Notes under the pieces: model-generated | What the model was told of the DNA's origin: nothing | Seen by the model: only the letters and a program-made list of their open reading frames with translations | Database searches by the model: none | Program-made: the position numbers and the translations under genes | In this document: positions 34,541 to 45,162 of the stretch, one piece after another | Numbering within the stretch: the stretch's first letter is position 1 | Layout: every line of letters begins with the position of its first letter | Assembly: GCA_003963435.1 (NCBI GenBank) | Contig: RXJC01000071.1 | Location: 1 to 64,000, forward strand | DNA: 64,000 nucleotides | Direction of reading: 5' to 3' | Source: Bradyrhizobiaceae bacterium | GTDB lineage: Bacteria > Pseudomonadota > Alphaproteobacteria > Rhizobiales > Xanthobacteraceae

Positions 34541-35339
34541 ATGGCAGACAGACCCTCGGCGCTACGCATGCTGGTGTGGGCTACATTGCCGGTGCTGATG
34601 CTCGGTGTTGAGGGCATCCGGTATGCAAAGCTGCCAAATTTGCATCTGGCAAACGCCGCCCTGGCAGCCGACGCGCCGCAGGATGAGTTTGAGCAACGTG
34701 TACGAAGCTATCTCGTTGCACATCCAGACGTGATCGCCGAAGCGCTCAACCGCCTGGAGGCCAAGCGAGGCGAGCAAGAGGCGACGGCAGCCAAAGCGGC
34801 ACTGAAGGCCCACAGCGCCGACGTGTTGCAAGACCCGGACAGTCCGGTCGAAGGAAATCCGAACGGCAATGTCACGCTGGTCGAGTTCTTTGATTACAAT
34901 TGTCCTTATTGCCGCGCCATGACGCCATTGATCGAGAAAGCTGGAGCTGCCGACCCGGAGCTACGCATCGTCTATAAGGAGTTTCCGATTTTGGGCGCGG
35001 GCTCGGTATTTGCGGCCAAGGCGGCGCTCGCGGCCAACAAGCAGGGCAAGTGTCGCCTTCCATCGCGCCCTCTACAAGATACGCGGGCAGATCGATGAGT
35101 CCAAAGTGCTCGAAGCCGCTGGGACACTAGGCATCGACGTCGCGCGCATGAAAATTGACATGCGGGATGCCGCGATCGAGGGAATGCTGGAAAGGAACAT
35201 CAAGCTCGCGGAAGTGCTGCGCATCAACGGAACGCCCGGTTTCGTCGTCGGCGACGAGGTCCGGACCGGCGCAGTAGATTTGAGCAGTCTCCAGGCTCTC
35301 ATCAGCAAAGGACGAGATGTCCGGCAGAGCGGCAAGTGA
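34541..35339 (+). pseudogene. DsbA/Com1-like thiol oxidoreductase, frameshifted
   Basis: The first frame gives an exported protein with FEQRVRSYLVAHPDVIAEAL (a Com1/DsbA-like N-terminal helix) and a thioredoxin fold with active site CPYC (FFDYNCPYCRAM). At about 35052 the frame breaks after KQGK. The rest of the fold (VAFHRALYKIRGQIDE, then INGTPGFVVGD with the cis-Pro) continues in another frame to 35339. Loss of two bases or gain of one explains it. The start at 34541 has GGAGGGT upstream. A sequencing error is possible. Confidence 0.8.
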
Positions 35340-35468
35340 GCAGATTGCGTAATGCAACGTGTCCGCTGCTCTCAGCGATCGGATGGTGAGAACCGAGGGA
35401 GCGACGGAGATTTGATCAAGATCGATGTGAGCGTAGTGCGGGTGGCGCCAATCAAGAGGAGAAATGAC

Positions 35469-35963
35469 ATGAACATGAGAGCGCTTCTTTTGGCGTCAGT
35501 TGTTGCCGCCAGTGCCGCGGCGGTCGCGGTCGAGCCCGCAACTGGGCAAGGTATGCGAAGCCAAATGGGGCCTGGCACGATGCAAGGCGGCATGGGCCAG
35601 CAGCCGAAGGGCCAAGGAATGACGCAAGGAGGGATGGGCTCGGACGTGATGTGCCCGATGATGCGACCCGGCATGATACAAGGCGGTATGATGGGTACTG
35701 AAATGATGGGTTCCGGTATGATGGGTGGCGGGATGAGCGCCTTGTTCGGATCGCGCGTCACACCAGTGATGAATCTGTCAGTCGATAATGTGCGCGGCTA
35801 CCTCGCCTCGCAACTCGAGCACCTTCACAACGAGCGACTGAAGCTTGGAGGCGTTAACAGTGGAGATGGGACGATCACTGCCGATATCGTCACCGTCGAC
35901 AATTCGCTCGTGCAACGACTGAAGGTCGATAGGCGTACTGGAGCGATAACCTATGAGAACTGA
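35469..35963 (+). CDS. Met-rich exported protein
   Basis: The 164-residue product has a signal peptide, then ~65 residues dominated by Met and Gly (GTMQGGMG, MMRPGMIQGGMMGTEMMGSGMMGGGM) and a compact C-terminal domain (VTPVMNLSVDNVRGYLASQLEHL, DRRTGAITYEN). The Met-rich part suggests Cu(I) binding in the periplasm. The C-terminal part resembles a PepSY-like or small oxidoreductase-associated fold but I cannot name it. AGAGGAG precedes the ATG. Confidence 0.65.
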   Translation: MNMRALLLASVVAASAAAVAVEPATGQGMRSQMGPGTMQGGMGQQPKGQGMTQGGMGSDVMCPMMRPGMIQGGMMGTEMMGSGMMGGGMSALFGSRVTPVMNLSVDNVRGYLASQLEHLHNERLKLGGVNSGDGTITADIVTVDNSLVQRLKVDRRTGAITYEN

Positions 35964-36066
35964 CCTTCGCGCGTTCATGCGGGATCCGAGGTCGGCGATA
36001 TTCGTGTTCGAGTGCGATGCCGCGACTTCGATGCGCGCCGTCTAAGTGACCAATTTCGGCGGAGCT

Positions 36067-36756
36067 ATGCGACTATACCTGATGACGGCACTTGCGGCAG
36101 CGAGCGTCTTGCACGGGGTTGCGGACGCATGGTCCGCCAATCCAGATGTCGGTCGCGGCCGGCGAGTCTTTGGCGCTTGCGCCGTCTGCCATTCGCTCGA
36201 TCCGAATCGAAGCATGACCGGACCGAGTCTGAGGGGGCTCTGGAACCGCAAAGCGGGAAGCCTGGCGAGCTTCCCGCGCTACTCCGATGCGCTGAAGTCG
36301 TCCAATATCGTGTGGAACGACAAGACTCTCGACGAATGGATCAAGGACCCTCAACATCTCGTCCCCGGCAATGAAATGACGTTTCCGGGCCTCAGGGACA
36401 ATCAGCAGCGGAAAGACCTGTTGGCGTTTCTTGAGCAGGCAACCCAAGCGGGCCACGCCCCGCCGCAAATGGGTGGAATGATGGGAGGCGGCGGCGATGT
36501 TGATCTTAAGACCGTGGGGCAAGAGCAGCGCGTACGCGCCGTGACCTATTGCCACGACACCTTCCGTGTGACCACGGCCGATGGCCACACACGCACATTC
36601 TGGGAGCGCAATCTGCGGCTCAAGGTCGATGGCAGCAAGGACGGCCCGGAGAGGGGGACGCCAGCACTGATGGGCGCCGGAATGATGGGCGATCGTGCCG
36701 ACGTGATCTTCGCCACTCCCGACGAAATAAGCGGTTTCATCAAGTCGGAATGTTGA
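36067..36756 (+). CDS. c-type cytochrome with Met-rich linker and extra C-terminal domain
   Basis: The ~229-residue protein has a signal peptide and a class I cytochrome c domain with haem motif CAVCH, the axial-Met region (PGNEMTFPGLRDNQQRKDLLAFL) and a Met-rich linker (MGGMMGGGGD). A second ~70-residue part follows (VRAVTYCHDTFRVTTADGHTRTFWERNLRL and ADVIFATPDEISGFI). The cytochrome part may accept electrons from the copper oxidase system. The start at 36067 has a short spacing to GGAG; 36046 (GTG) is an alternative. Confidence 0.85.
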   Translation: MRLYLMTALAAASVLHGVADAWSANPDVGRGRRVFGACAVCHSLDPNRSMTGPSLRGLWNRKAGSLASFPRYSDALKSSNIVWNDKTLDEWIKDPQHLVPGNEMTFPGLRDNQQRKDLLAFLEQATQAGHAPPQMGGMMGGGGDVDLKTVGQEQRVRAVTYCHDTFRVTTADGHTRTFWERNLRLKVDGSKDGPERGTPALMGAGMMGDRADVIFATPDEISGFIKSEC

Positions 36757-36807
36757 TCCACGAAAGCGAGCCGGCACCCAGCGGCCCGCAGACAATTTCA
36801 GCGCGTG

Positions 36808-37197
36808 CTACGCCCTTTCATGCGGAGGCCTATGACGCACCACCCAGAGTTCAACGGCCGCAATTGTTGAGACCGAGAGCCCAACTACCAAGTGAACTTC
36901 CATAGCCATCGTGTCGCCGTAGAAGCCGAGAGGCCAAGGGCACAACGCTAACCATAATCCGATAGCAAGCGTGAGCCATTCCTCAGTTTCGAAGAAATCG
37001 GAACCTGGAAGGGATGCAAAGAGGTCTCCAATTGAGCCGATTGCGACAATGCTGATCGCGGTCCCCGCTATCCACGATGTGTGCCATCCGAGATCGGACG
37101 TGAAGCCAAATATCCATGGCGATAGAAATAGGAATACACCCAGGGCGAGATTGATAAAGTCGACGAAAGCCTCGGTTTTCCTGCTCAGATTGAACAT
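36808..37197 (-). CDS. SPW-repeat membrane protein
   Basis: The 129-residue product contains two SPW-type repeats, each a pair of helices: LALGVFLFLSPWIFGF and LAIGLWLALCPWPLGFYG. SPW proteins are small membrane proteins of unknown function. The start at 37197 is set by AGGAGG five bases upstream. A one-mismatch FNR/FixK-like palindrome at 37232-37245 precedes it. A second SPW protein is at 44614. Confidence 0.82.
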   Translation of the reverse strand: MFNLSRKTEAFVDFINLALGVFLFLSPWIFGFTSDLGWHTSWIAGTAISIVAIGSIGDLFASLPGSDFFETEEWLTLAIGLWLALCPWPLGFYGDTMAMEVHLVVGLSVSTIAAVELWVVRHRPPHERA

Positions 37198-37439
37198 TGC
37201 GACCTCCTCATCGGGATCACGCAACGCAATTTTGACGGAAATCATAGTCCCGTTTGTCGAGAGGATTTCAGCGATTTCCCTGCCTTAGTCAATCGCTATC
37301 GTTACCGGTTACTGCCGCCGCCTCATATTCCGAACCAGCCGAGAAGATCGGGATCTGTCAGGGTGTATTCCCGAGCGACGAGCGACACCGCATCCAGGCG
37401 CGAAATTTCCCAAGAATGGCTGTGCGCTGCACAAATAGA

Positions 37440-37787
37440 TCAAAGGCGAGGTTCTATCGACGTCAGTTTCGATGACCGTCGGTCCGACGATGGCGGCAAG
37501 CCGTTAGACAACCAGACCTGATAGCAGCAGTCGCGAGGCGGCGAGTGCTGGCCGCCCATCGCTTCATCTGAGGGGTCAGGATAACAGGCTTCCTGCTCGC
37601 AACTTCTTATGTGGTCGGCGCGGCGCTGATCGTTGAGGCCGTCTTCGGAGTGCCAGGTCTGATACGAAGGATTTGTGACGTCCAAATCGAAGAAACCGTG
37701 GAGTGCGCCGAACAACAGATATGCAACCGTCAGCCACGTCGCGATCAGGCCAGCCCGGAACGCTGGACAAGGTAGGTGAAGTCCCAA
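37440..37787 (-). CDS. Hypothetical small membrane protein
   Basis: This open frame of 115 codons begins with a single hydrophobic helix (AGLIATWLTVAYLLFGALHGFF) followed by a hydrophilic tail with several Cys. I do not recognise a family. It is divergent from the next gene. The support is only the membrane segment and the open frame. Confidence 0.3.
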   Translation of the reverse strand: MGLHLPCPAFRAGLIATWLTVAYLLFGALHGFFDLDVTNPSYQTWHSEDGLNDQRRADHIRSCEQEACYPDPSDEAMGGQHSPPRDCCYQVWLSNGLPPSSDRRSSKLTSIEPRL

Positions 37788-37854
37788 GTTCCGGGCTTGG
37801 CCTTCGTCCGGTTTGCCGCTAGGGTTGCGGCGAATCTCGGACGGGAACCCGATA

Positions 37855-38331
37855 GTGTTGGTACGCTTGAGCAGTGCAGGACGATTGGTTGCGGCGCGGC
37901 TGCTCGCGCTCGCCTATCTGTTCTGCGTTCTGGCGCCCGCCCTGTCATTTGCTTGGGCGGACGGTGCTCGCGCGGCACCGTGCGTAACGGAAGACCAGCA
38001 TGGTATGCGCGTCGTGCATGTCCACGAACACGTGACTGGAGCCGCGCAACACGTGCATCCTGATGGACATTCGCATGATCATTCGGCGTTGGTCGCCGCG
38101 TCCGAAGCGGGGTATGGCGCCGGGACTGTCGCGCAGCCCATCTCGCCTGCCGGGGATCACCACAAGTCTGCAGGTGGGCAGTGCTGTGGCATGGTGTGCG
38201 TCAGCGCCTTGCCCGCTACTTTGACCGATATCGTCCGGCCGGCCGCGCCACGTTCCGTTTGTGTGTCGGCCAACTACAGGGCTATTGCGGACAACACGCC
38301 TCCGCAGCATTACCGTCCTCCCATAGCCTGA
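37855..38331 (+). CDS. Exported His/Cys-rich small protein
   Basis: The ~158-residue product has a signal helix (AARLLALAYLFCVLAPALSFA), a His-rich region (VVHVHEHVTGAAQHVHPDGHSHDHS) and a Cys cluster (GGQCCGMVCV). It looks like a periplasmic metal-binding protein of the type found beside copper-resistance genes. The start is uncertain: GTG at 37855 is chosen, with TTG at 37813 as alternative. Confidence 0.5.
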   Translation: MLVRLSSAGRLVAARLLALAYLFCVLAPALSFAWADGARAAPCVTEDQHGMRVVHVHEHVTGAAQHVHPDGHSHDHSALVAASEAGYGAGTVAQPISPAGDHHKSAGGQCCGMVCVSALPATLTDIVRPAAPRSVCVSANYRAIADNTPPQHYRPPIA

Positions 38332-38408
38332 GCTGACCGTCAAAACGCGGTGCCGTGCCCTAAATGGGCGCGCGTATCTGTAGTTCATCGTCAGTCCAGG
38401 GGAAAAGC

Positions 38409-38579
38409 ATGCGTGCGCAGTGTGGGGCGACATTCGCTGCCGTTCGTTCGGTGGCATTCAAGATCTATCTCAACAAAGCCAACGTTGCGGCAGGGGCGGT
38501 TCTGTTGGCGATGGGCGGCGTGGTGTCGGGATGCGCGGTGCCCGTGCACATGGCGCGGGTTGCTTGTCTCGGCGCTTGA
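38409..38579 (+). pseudogene. Truncated lipoprotein-like N-terminus
   Basis: The frame starts MRAQCGATFAAVRSV and continues to a helix and a lipobox-like VVSGC, then ends 14 residues later. It looks like the first ~50 residues of an outer-membrane lipoprotein (possibly an efflux TolC-type protein) cut off where methyltransferase sequence begins in another frame. It is probably a remnant of a deletion. Confidence 0.4.
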
Positions 38580-39114
38580 GCCGCGCCCCGAAGACGTCAT
38601 CCTGGATGTTGGTTGCGGCACTGGCACTTTGGCGATCATGATCAAACGTCAATGCCCGCACGCGCGCGTCATCGGGCTCGACCCGGATCCGGCGGTGCTG
38701 CGGGTCGCGCATCGGAAAGCGATCCACGCGGGCGTGGCCATCGAGCTGATCGAGGGGAGGGCGGATCGAATTCTTGATGTCGTTCCCAGAGGCGCGTCCA
38801 ACAAGGTCGTCTCAAGCCTGGTCTTTCATCACTTGCCATTGGCAGCGAAACGAACAGCTCTTAAAGCGATCTTTGCTATCCTGGCGCGCGGCGGCGGGCT
38901 CTACGTAGCCGATTACGGATGGCAGCGCACCTGGCTGATGCGCCGGCTCTTTCGCCTGGTGCAGCATCTCGATGGCTTCGAAACGACGCAGCCGAATGCC
39001 GATGGCGCCTTACCTGGGCTCATGGCCGAGACGGGGTTTGACGGCGTCATTGAAGCACACGTTGTCCTCACACCGACTGGGTCAATCTCGCTCTATGCCG
39101 CCCATCGATCCTGA
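38555..39114 (+). pseudogene. SAM-dependent methyltransferase, N-terminus missing
   Basis: The frame carries the class I methyltransferase core: motif I ILDVGCGTGTLAI, then VIGLDPDPAVLRVAHRKA, SSLVFHHLPLAAKR, and a C-terminal MAETGFDGV strand. The segment that should precede motif I (about 40 residues) is replaced by unrelated sequence, and no convincing start codon with a ribosome site exists; an open frame reaches back to 38350 but is not family-like. It may be expressed from an internal TTG near 38561. Its end overlaps the transporter gene by 20 bases. Confidence 0.65.
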
Positions 39115-40441
39115 TCTCTCCCCGCTAGACGGCCAAACCGTCGCCACGATGGTCCCGGCTCCGATTCAGGAGGCGATTCCGCCCGCCAAGAAGCGGTCGT
39201 TCCTGGGGTTCTTGGGCCCCGGGCTGATCACCGGTGCGGCCGATGATGATCCGAGCGGCATCGCGACCTACAGCCAGGCGGGGGCGCAGTTCGGACTGGG
39301 TCTCGCCTGGACCATGCTGTTCACCTTCCCGCTGCTGGCGTGCATCCAAGAGATCAGTGCACGCATCGGCCGAACGACCGGCCAAGGCATCGCGGCGAAC
39401 CTGCGCGACTTCTATCCGCGCCCGCTGCTGTTTGTCACCGTCGGTCTTTTGATGATTGCCAATACGATCAATCTCGGCGCTGATCTCGGCGCCATGGGCG
39501 AAGCGTTGAAGCTTCTGATGGGTGGCGCTGGCCATATCCACGTGATCGCGTTCGGACTATTCTGCGCCTCAATCCAGATCTTCATGCCCTACGGGCAATA
39601 CGTCAATTTCCTGAAATGGCTGACGCTTGCATTGTTGGCGTATGTCGCGACCCTTCTTGTCATCGAGGTCCCATGGACCGACGTCTTGCTGCGAACACTC
39701 GTACCTGCACCGACATTCGAGCGCGACTATCTCATCGGGGTCGTCGCCGTGTTCGGGACGACGATTGCTCCGTACCTCATCTTCTGGCAGGCCGCGGAAG
39801 AGGTCGATGAAATAGCACTGCACCCGGAATGCCGGTCACTGATCCTGTCGCCCGCCGCCGCGTCGCGCGAGTTCAGGCGAATCCGGCTCGATACCTATGT
39901 CGGGATCGGATTCTCGAATCTCGTCGGCCTGTGCATCATCATCACCACGGCGCTCACATTGCATGCAAGCGGGGTGACCACCATCGAGACCGCGGCCCAG
40001 GCGGCCGCGGCGCTGCGGCCGATTGCGGGTCCCTTGGCCTTCATCGCCTTCGCCGCCGGAATCGTCGGTACGGGTCTCCTGGCGGTTCCGGTTCTAGCCG
40101 GCTCCTCGGCCTATGCAATCGCGGAATCAATCAATCGTCCGGTCGGTCTCGGCCGCAAACCACGTGAAGCCCTCACGTTTTACAGCATCATCGCCGCCGC
40201 GACGCTGATCGGCGTTGCGATTCATTTCAGTCCGATTGATCCGATCAAGGCGCTGTATTGGAGCGCCGTCCTCAACGGCATCCTCTCGGTGCCGATCATG
40301 GCGGTCACCATGGTCATTGCCGTGCAGCCGCGCATCATGGGGAGGTTTGTCTTGCCGGCTTACTTGCGTTGGGGCGGTTGGATCTCGACCGCGATCATCG
40401 CGAGCATCGTCGTCGCCATGTTGGCGACCATGATCACATGA
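39095..40441 (+). CDS. NRAMP-superfamily divalent metal transporter
   Basis: The 448-residue protein has 11 or more membrane helices. Helix 1 carries ADDDPSGIATYSQAGAQFG, where the DPGN metal-binding motif of classical NRAMP Mn/Fe transporters is DPSG. GTTIAPYLIFWQAAEE and GIVGTGLLAVPVLAGSSAYAIAE are further family blocks; the Ala-x-x-Met motif of helix 6 is not obvious. Substrate may differ from Mn/Fe (Mg or other). The start at 39095 lies inside the methyltransferase end. Confidence 0.85.
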   Translation: MPPIDPDLSPLDGQTVATMVPAPIQEAIPPAKKRSFLGFLGPGLITGAADDDPSGIATYSQAGAQFGLGLAWTMLFTFPLLACIQEISARIGRTTGQGIAANLRDFYPRPLLFVTVGLLMIANTINLGADLGAMGEALKLLMGGAGHIHVIAFGLFCASIQIFMPYGQYVNFLKWLTLALLAYVATLLVIEVPWTDVLLRTLVPAPTFERDYLIGVVAVFGTTIAPYLIFWQAAEEVDEIALHPECRSLILSPAAASREFRRIRLDTYVGIGFSNLVGLCIIITTALTLHASGVTTIETAAQAAAALRPIAGPLAFIAFAAGIVGTGLLAVPVLAGSSAYAIAESINRPVGLGRKPREALTFYSIIAAATLIGVAIHFSPIDPIKALYWSAVLNGILSVPIMAVTMVIAVQPRIMGRFVLPAYLRWGGWISTAIIASIVVAMLATMIT

Positions 40442-40545
40442 TTCAGTCGGAAACTGCGAACGGGCGCAGCAAGATGGCGGCAAACATCAGCGAACGATCC
40501 GAAAGCGCGCCGACCGAAAACTGATCGTCTATCGAGGCCATCGCC

Positions 40546-41193
40546 ATGATGTCCCATGCCCTTACTCATAAAGCCGTGGCGTATCTCGACCGACCGGCGC
40601 ACGTGCCCTGGTTTCCGGTCCTCGTCGGCTTGTGCGCCTTCCTCGTCACGATCACGCTGACACTTCCGGTCGAGCTATTGGTGGTGGTCAGCGTTCTCAT
40701 CAAACCTGTGCGCTGGATTGCCATTGGTCTGTTTGCCGCGATCGGCAGTTCGCTGGCTTCCCTCGGCCTCTATCTCGCGTTTCATCACCTCGGTTGGGAT
40801 CTCCTGATCGAATGGTACCCCGACATCGCGAACTCCAAGCTATGGACCGACTCCACCCGGTGGTTGTCCGAATACGGCGTTATCGCCCTTTTTGTGCTGA
40901 TGGCCGTGCCGCTGCCCGTCCCGAAGACGCCCGCACTCGCCTTCGTCGCTATTTATCGTATGCCGATTTATGAGGTTATTCTGGCGATCGGCCTCGGCAA
41001 GCTCCTGAAATACTCTCTCTATGCGTATGTCGTCTCGCGATTCCCTCGCTGCTTCGTTCGCTGGTATGCTGCAGCGCTGCCAGGCCAGGTGACGGTTGCC
41101 GGCGAGGCAGGTACCGCCAGTGAGCCCGTATCGATCGAGAGCGTGCAAGAAATCAAGGTTCGCCGCTGGTGGGTGCGTCGAACGCCGCGGTAA
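40546..41193 (+). CDS. YqaA/DedA-like (VTT) membrane protein
   Basis: The 215-residue protein has four to five membrane helices (VLVGLCAFLVTITLTLPVELLVVVSVLI, WIAIGLFAAIGSSLASLGLYLAFHHLG, YGVIALFVLMAVPLPVPKTPALAFVAIY) with the amphipathic loop and Pro-rich turn of the VTT/SNARE-associated family. Members act in membrane homeostasis or lipid flipping. It lies 104 bases after the NRAMP-type gene on the same strand. Confidence 0.72.
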   Translation: MMSHALTHKAVAYLDRPAHVPWFPVLVGLCAFLVTITLTLPVELLVVVSVLIKPVRWIAIGLFAAIGSSLASLGLYLAFHHLGWDLLIEWYPDIANSKLWTDSTRWLSEYGVIALFVLMAVPLPVPKTPALAFVAIYRMPIYEVILAIGLGKLLKYSLYAYVVSRFPRCFVRWYAAALPGQVTVAGEAGTASEPVSIESVQEIKVRRWWVRRTPR

Positions 41194-41417
41194 TGCCTCT
41201 CTCGCGATCAAGCGCCCCTCCAGACCCTGCGTGCGCGGAATGGCTGCCGGAAGGCGCGGACGGGGTGCTGGGGAATGTCTTGCCCTCCATCGTTGCGGTT
41301 GGATGGGGAGGCGCGCAGCTTGCCACGCGCTGCGGATGGCAGCATCTGGATCCGAATAAAACGTCCTCTGCCGTTCGCGGATCGGCCGCCGTGCACGGTG
41401 CGGGCAAACCTAACCTG

Positions 41418-42098
41418 TCAGCTCAAATAGGCAGCAACGATGCCTGACAGGACGATGCCGTCGAACGTTCCGGCACCTCCGATGCTGACGACGCCGACCT
41501 CGATCTTCTCGACGTCCTTCAGGTGGAGAAGGTCTGCGCCGACCAGCGGGCCGATCACCCCGGCCACGTATGCGACCGGCGGCGCTTGATCAGGCGCGAC
41601 AAGCACCGCAAGCCCCGCCGCGACAACCGGAGAGACCAACCCGGGTATGGCGATGCCGATGCGCGGCACGGGCCGCGCGATCAGATAGCACACGACGGTG
41701 TTTACGACGCTGACAATACCAACTGCAAGGAGTGCCGGTCGCCCCATCGTGCTGAGGTACCAAAGTTCGTAGAGCGCGAGCCCGGTCGGGATCAGACATC
41801 CGCCGACGTTTACGGCAATGATAGTGTCCTGCCGGAGGCGCTGCAATCGCGGCCAATAATCCGAAAGCCCGATGATGGACAGTGGGTGATGGACAACCCC
41901 TTTCTCCCGACTGATCCGCTTGATCGGGATGTTGACGAATCCGGTCGCGAGCATGCCGAACAGGAGCAGCGACGCGGTCCCGGAGCTGATGTGCAGCTTG
42001 ATCAGACCGTGGATCACGAGATCGCCAAAAAGCAGCAGCGGGATCAGCGCCAGCGGGAACAGGAAAAGGAAGAAGGAAAGCCAGATCGGGAGTCGCAC
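41418..42098 (-). CDS. DUF1614-family membrane protein
   Basis: The 226-residue protein has about six membrane helices and the DUF1614 pattern: GTASLLLFGMLATGFVNIPIKRI, INVGGCLIPTGLALYE-like AVNVGGCLIPTGLALYEL, VVCYLIARPVPRIGIAIPGLVSPVVAAG and the ending VSIGGAGTFDGIVLSGIVAAYL. Function is unknown. It is divergent from ftsH, with 300 bases between them. Confidence 0.82.
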   Translation of the reverse strand: MRLPIWLSFFLFLFPLALIPLLLFGDLVIHGLIKLHISSGTASLLLFGMLATGFVNIPIKRISREKGVVHHPLSIIGLSDYWPRLQRLRQDTIIAVNVGGCLIPTGLALYELWYLSTMGRPALLAVGIVSVVNTVVCYLIARPVPRIGIAIPGLVSPVVAAGLAVLVAPDQAPPVAYVAGVIGPLVGADLLHLKDVEKIEVGVVSIGGAGTFDGIVLSGIVAAYLS

Positions 42099-42336
42099 GC
42101 GCGGTCAGCCTCTTCGGGAAGATGTGCGTCGGGCGCTAACCCTTGACGGCAAGCACGGCCGACATCGTCATGAGAAAAGCCCTCGATTACGAACCACAGC
42201 CTATCCGCATTCGCATGATGGAATCTTTGATCTGGTTTAAGGAGCGGTGCACCGGATCGTTCTCAAGTCGAAGCATAAGCTCGGCCGACCTACCGCATCC
42301 CTGCACGTCGGTCTCCGTGAGGTGGCCACCGTGACG

Positions 42337-42350
42337 TTGATGTGCATCAA
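42337..42350 (+). promoter_or_regulatory. Perfect FNR/FixK box upstream of ftsH
   Basis: TTGATGTGCATCAA is a perfect palindrome and matches TTGAT-N4-ATCAA, the operator of FNR/FixK/Anr regulators active at low oxygen. Its centre is 55 bases upstream of the ftsH start codon, leaving room for a -41.5 activator position. The rest of the 42099-42398 gap shows no gene. Confidence 0.75.
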
Positions 42351-42398
42351 GAGATGTGCGGCTGGTCTTGTTACCTAGAAATCGACCGGAGAATTGCC

Positions 42399-44384
<1,986 letters not shown>

Positions 44385-44613
44385 CCGTGGGCTGTGAGCA
44401 GTCGAGTCCCCGAGGTATCGATCTATCTTCCGATCTTGAGCGGGGACGGCTCTTGCCGTGCGCGCAGTGCCGCAACGACCACCAAACGCGCCAAGTCTTC
44501 GGTGTGGTCAAGGCCCGCCCCGCTGGGCGCGTTGGCAGGCTGTCATAGAGGCCTACAGAAAGATCGTCACAGCAAAGTCATGCTTGGATCGCCATCCATT
44601 GACGACGTATGCG

Positions 44614-45015
44614 TCACGTTCGGCTCTTGGTGTGTTCTTGCACGAGAACCCAAGCCGCCAGCACTGCAACGAGCTCACCCGTAACGACAGAATTCCACCG
44701 AAGTATTTCCGGGGCATCCAGATCCAAGACCCACGGGCAGACGAACAGCCAAAGACCCAGCGCCAAATTGATCCACTCCTGCCATGCGCTGAACGCGAGT
44801 ACCGCAAAGAGCGCAAATAGCGCGATCGCAGCACCGACGATGGCCATAGTCCACATCGCGGCGCTTCCCGGTGGAAGAGCCCCCGTAATTAAATGCCATG
44901 GCGCCGCGTTTGCCACTGCATGGCGAAGGAAGGCCGCCGCCGATACGAAGATCCACAATCCGAGACCCACGTTCGCGACGTCTTGCCAGTAGAATTTCCA
45001 CTCCGATTTCCCCAT
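44614..45015 (-). CDS. SPW-repeat membrane protein
   Basis: The 133-residue protein has four membrane helices in two SPW-like units: NVGLGLWIFVSAAAFLRHAVANAAPW and INLALGLWLFVCPWVLDLDAP, ending in a helix (VTGELVAVLAAWVLV). Function is unknown. The start at 45015 has GAGG five bases upstream. A one-mismatch FNR/FixK-like site (45095-45108) lies ahead of it. Confidence 0.8.
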   Translation of the reverse strand: MGKSEWKFYWQDVANVGLGLWIFVSAAAFLRHAVANAAPWHLITGALPPGSAAMWTMAIVGAAIALFALFAVLAFSAWQEWINLALGLWLFVCPWVLDLDAPEILRWNSVVTGELVAVLAAWVLVQEHTKSRT

Positions 45016-45162
45016 CCACGCCTCGTTGCCGGCTTGATGCGCCGGCTTTGAAGCGCGGCGCATCCTATTTGGCCACATTGGGAGGGGCACGACTTTAATG
45101 CACGTCAAACTTGCTTTCACCGCGATTCACGAACTCACCGTTGGCAGTACGCAAAGAAATCC

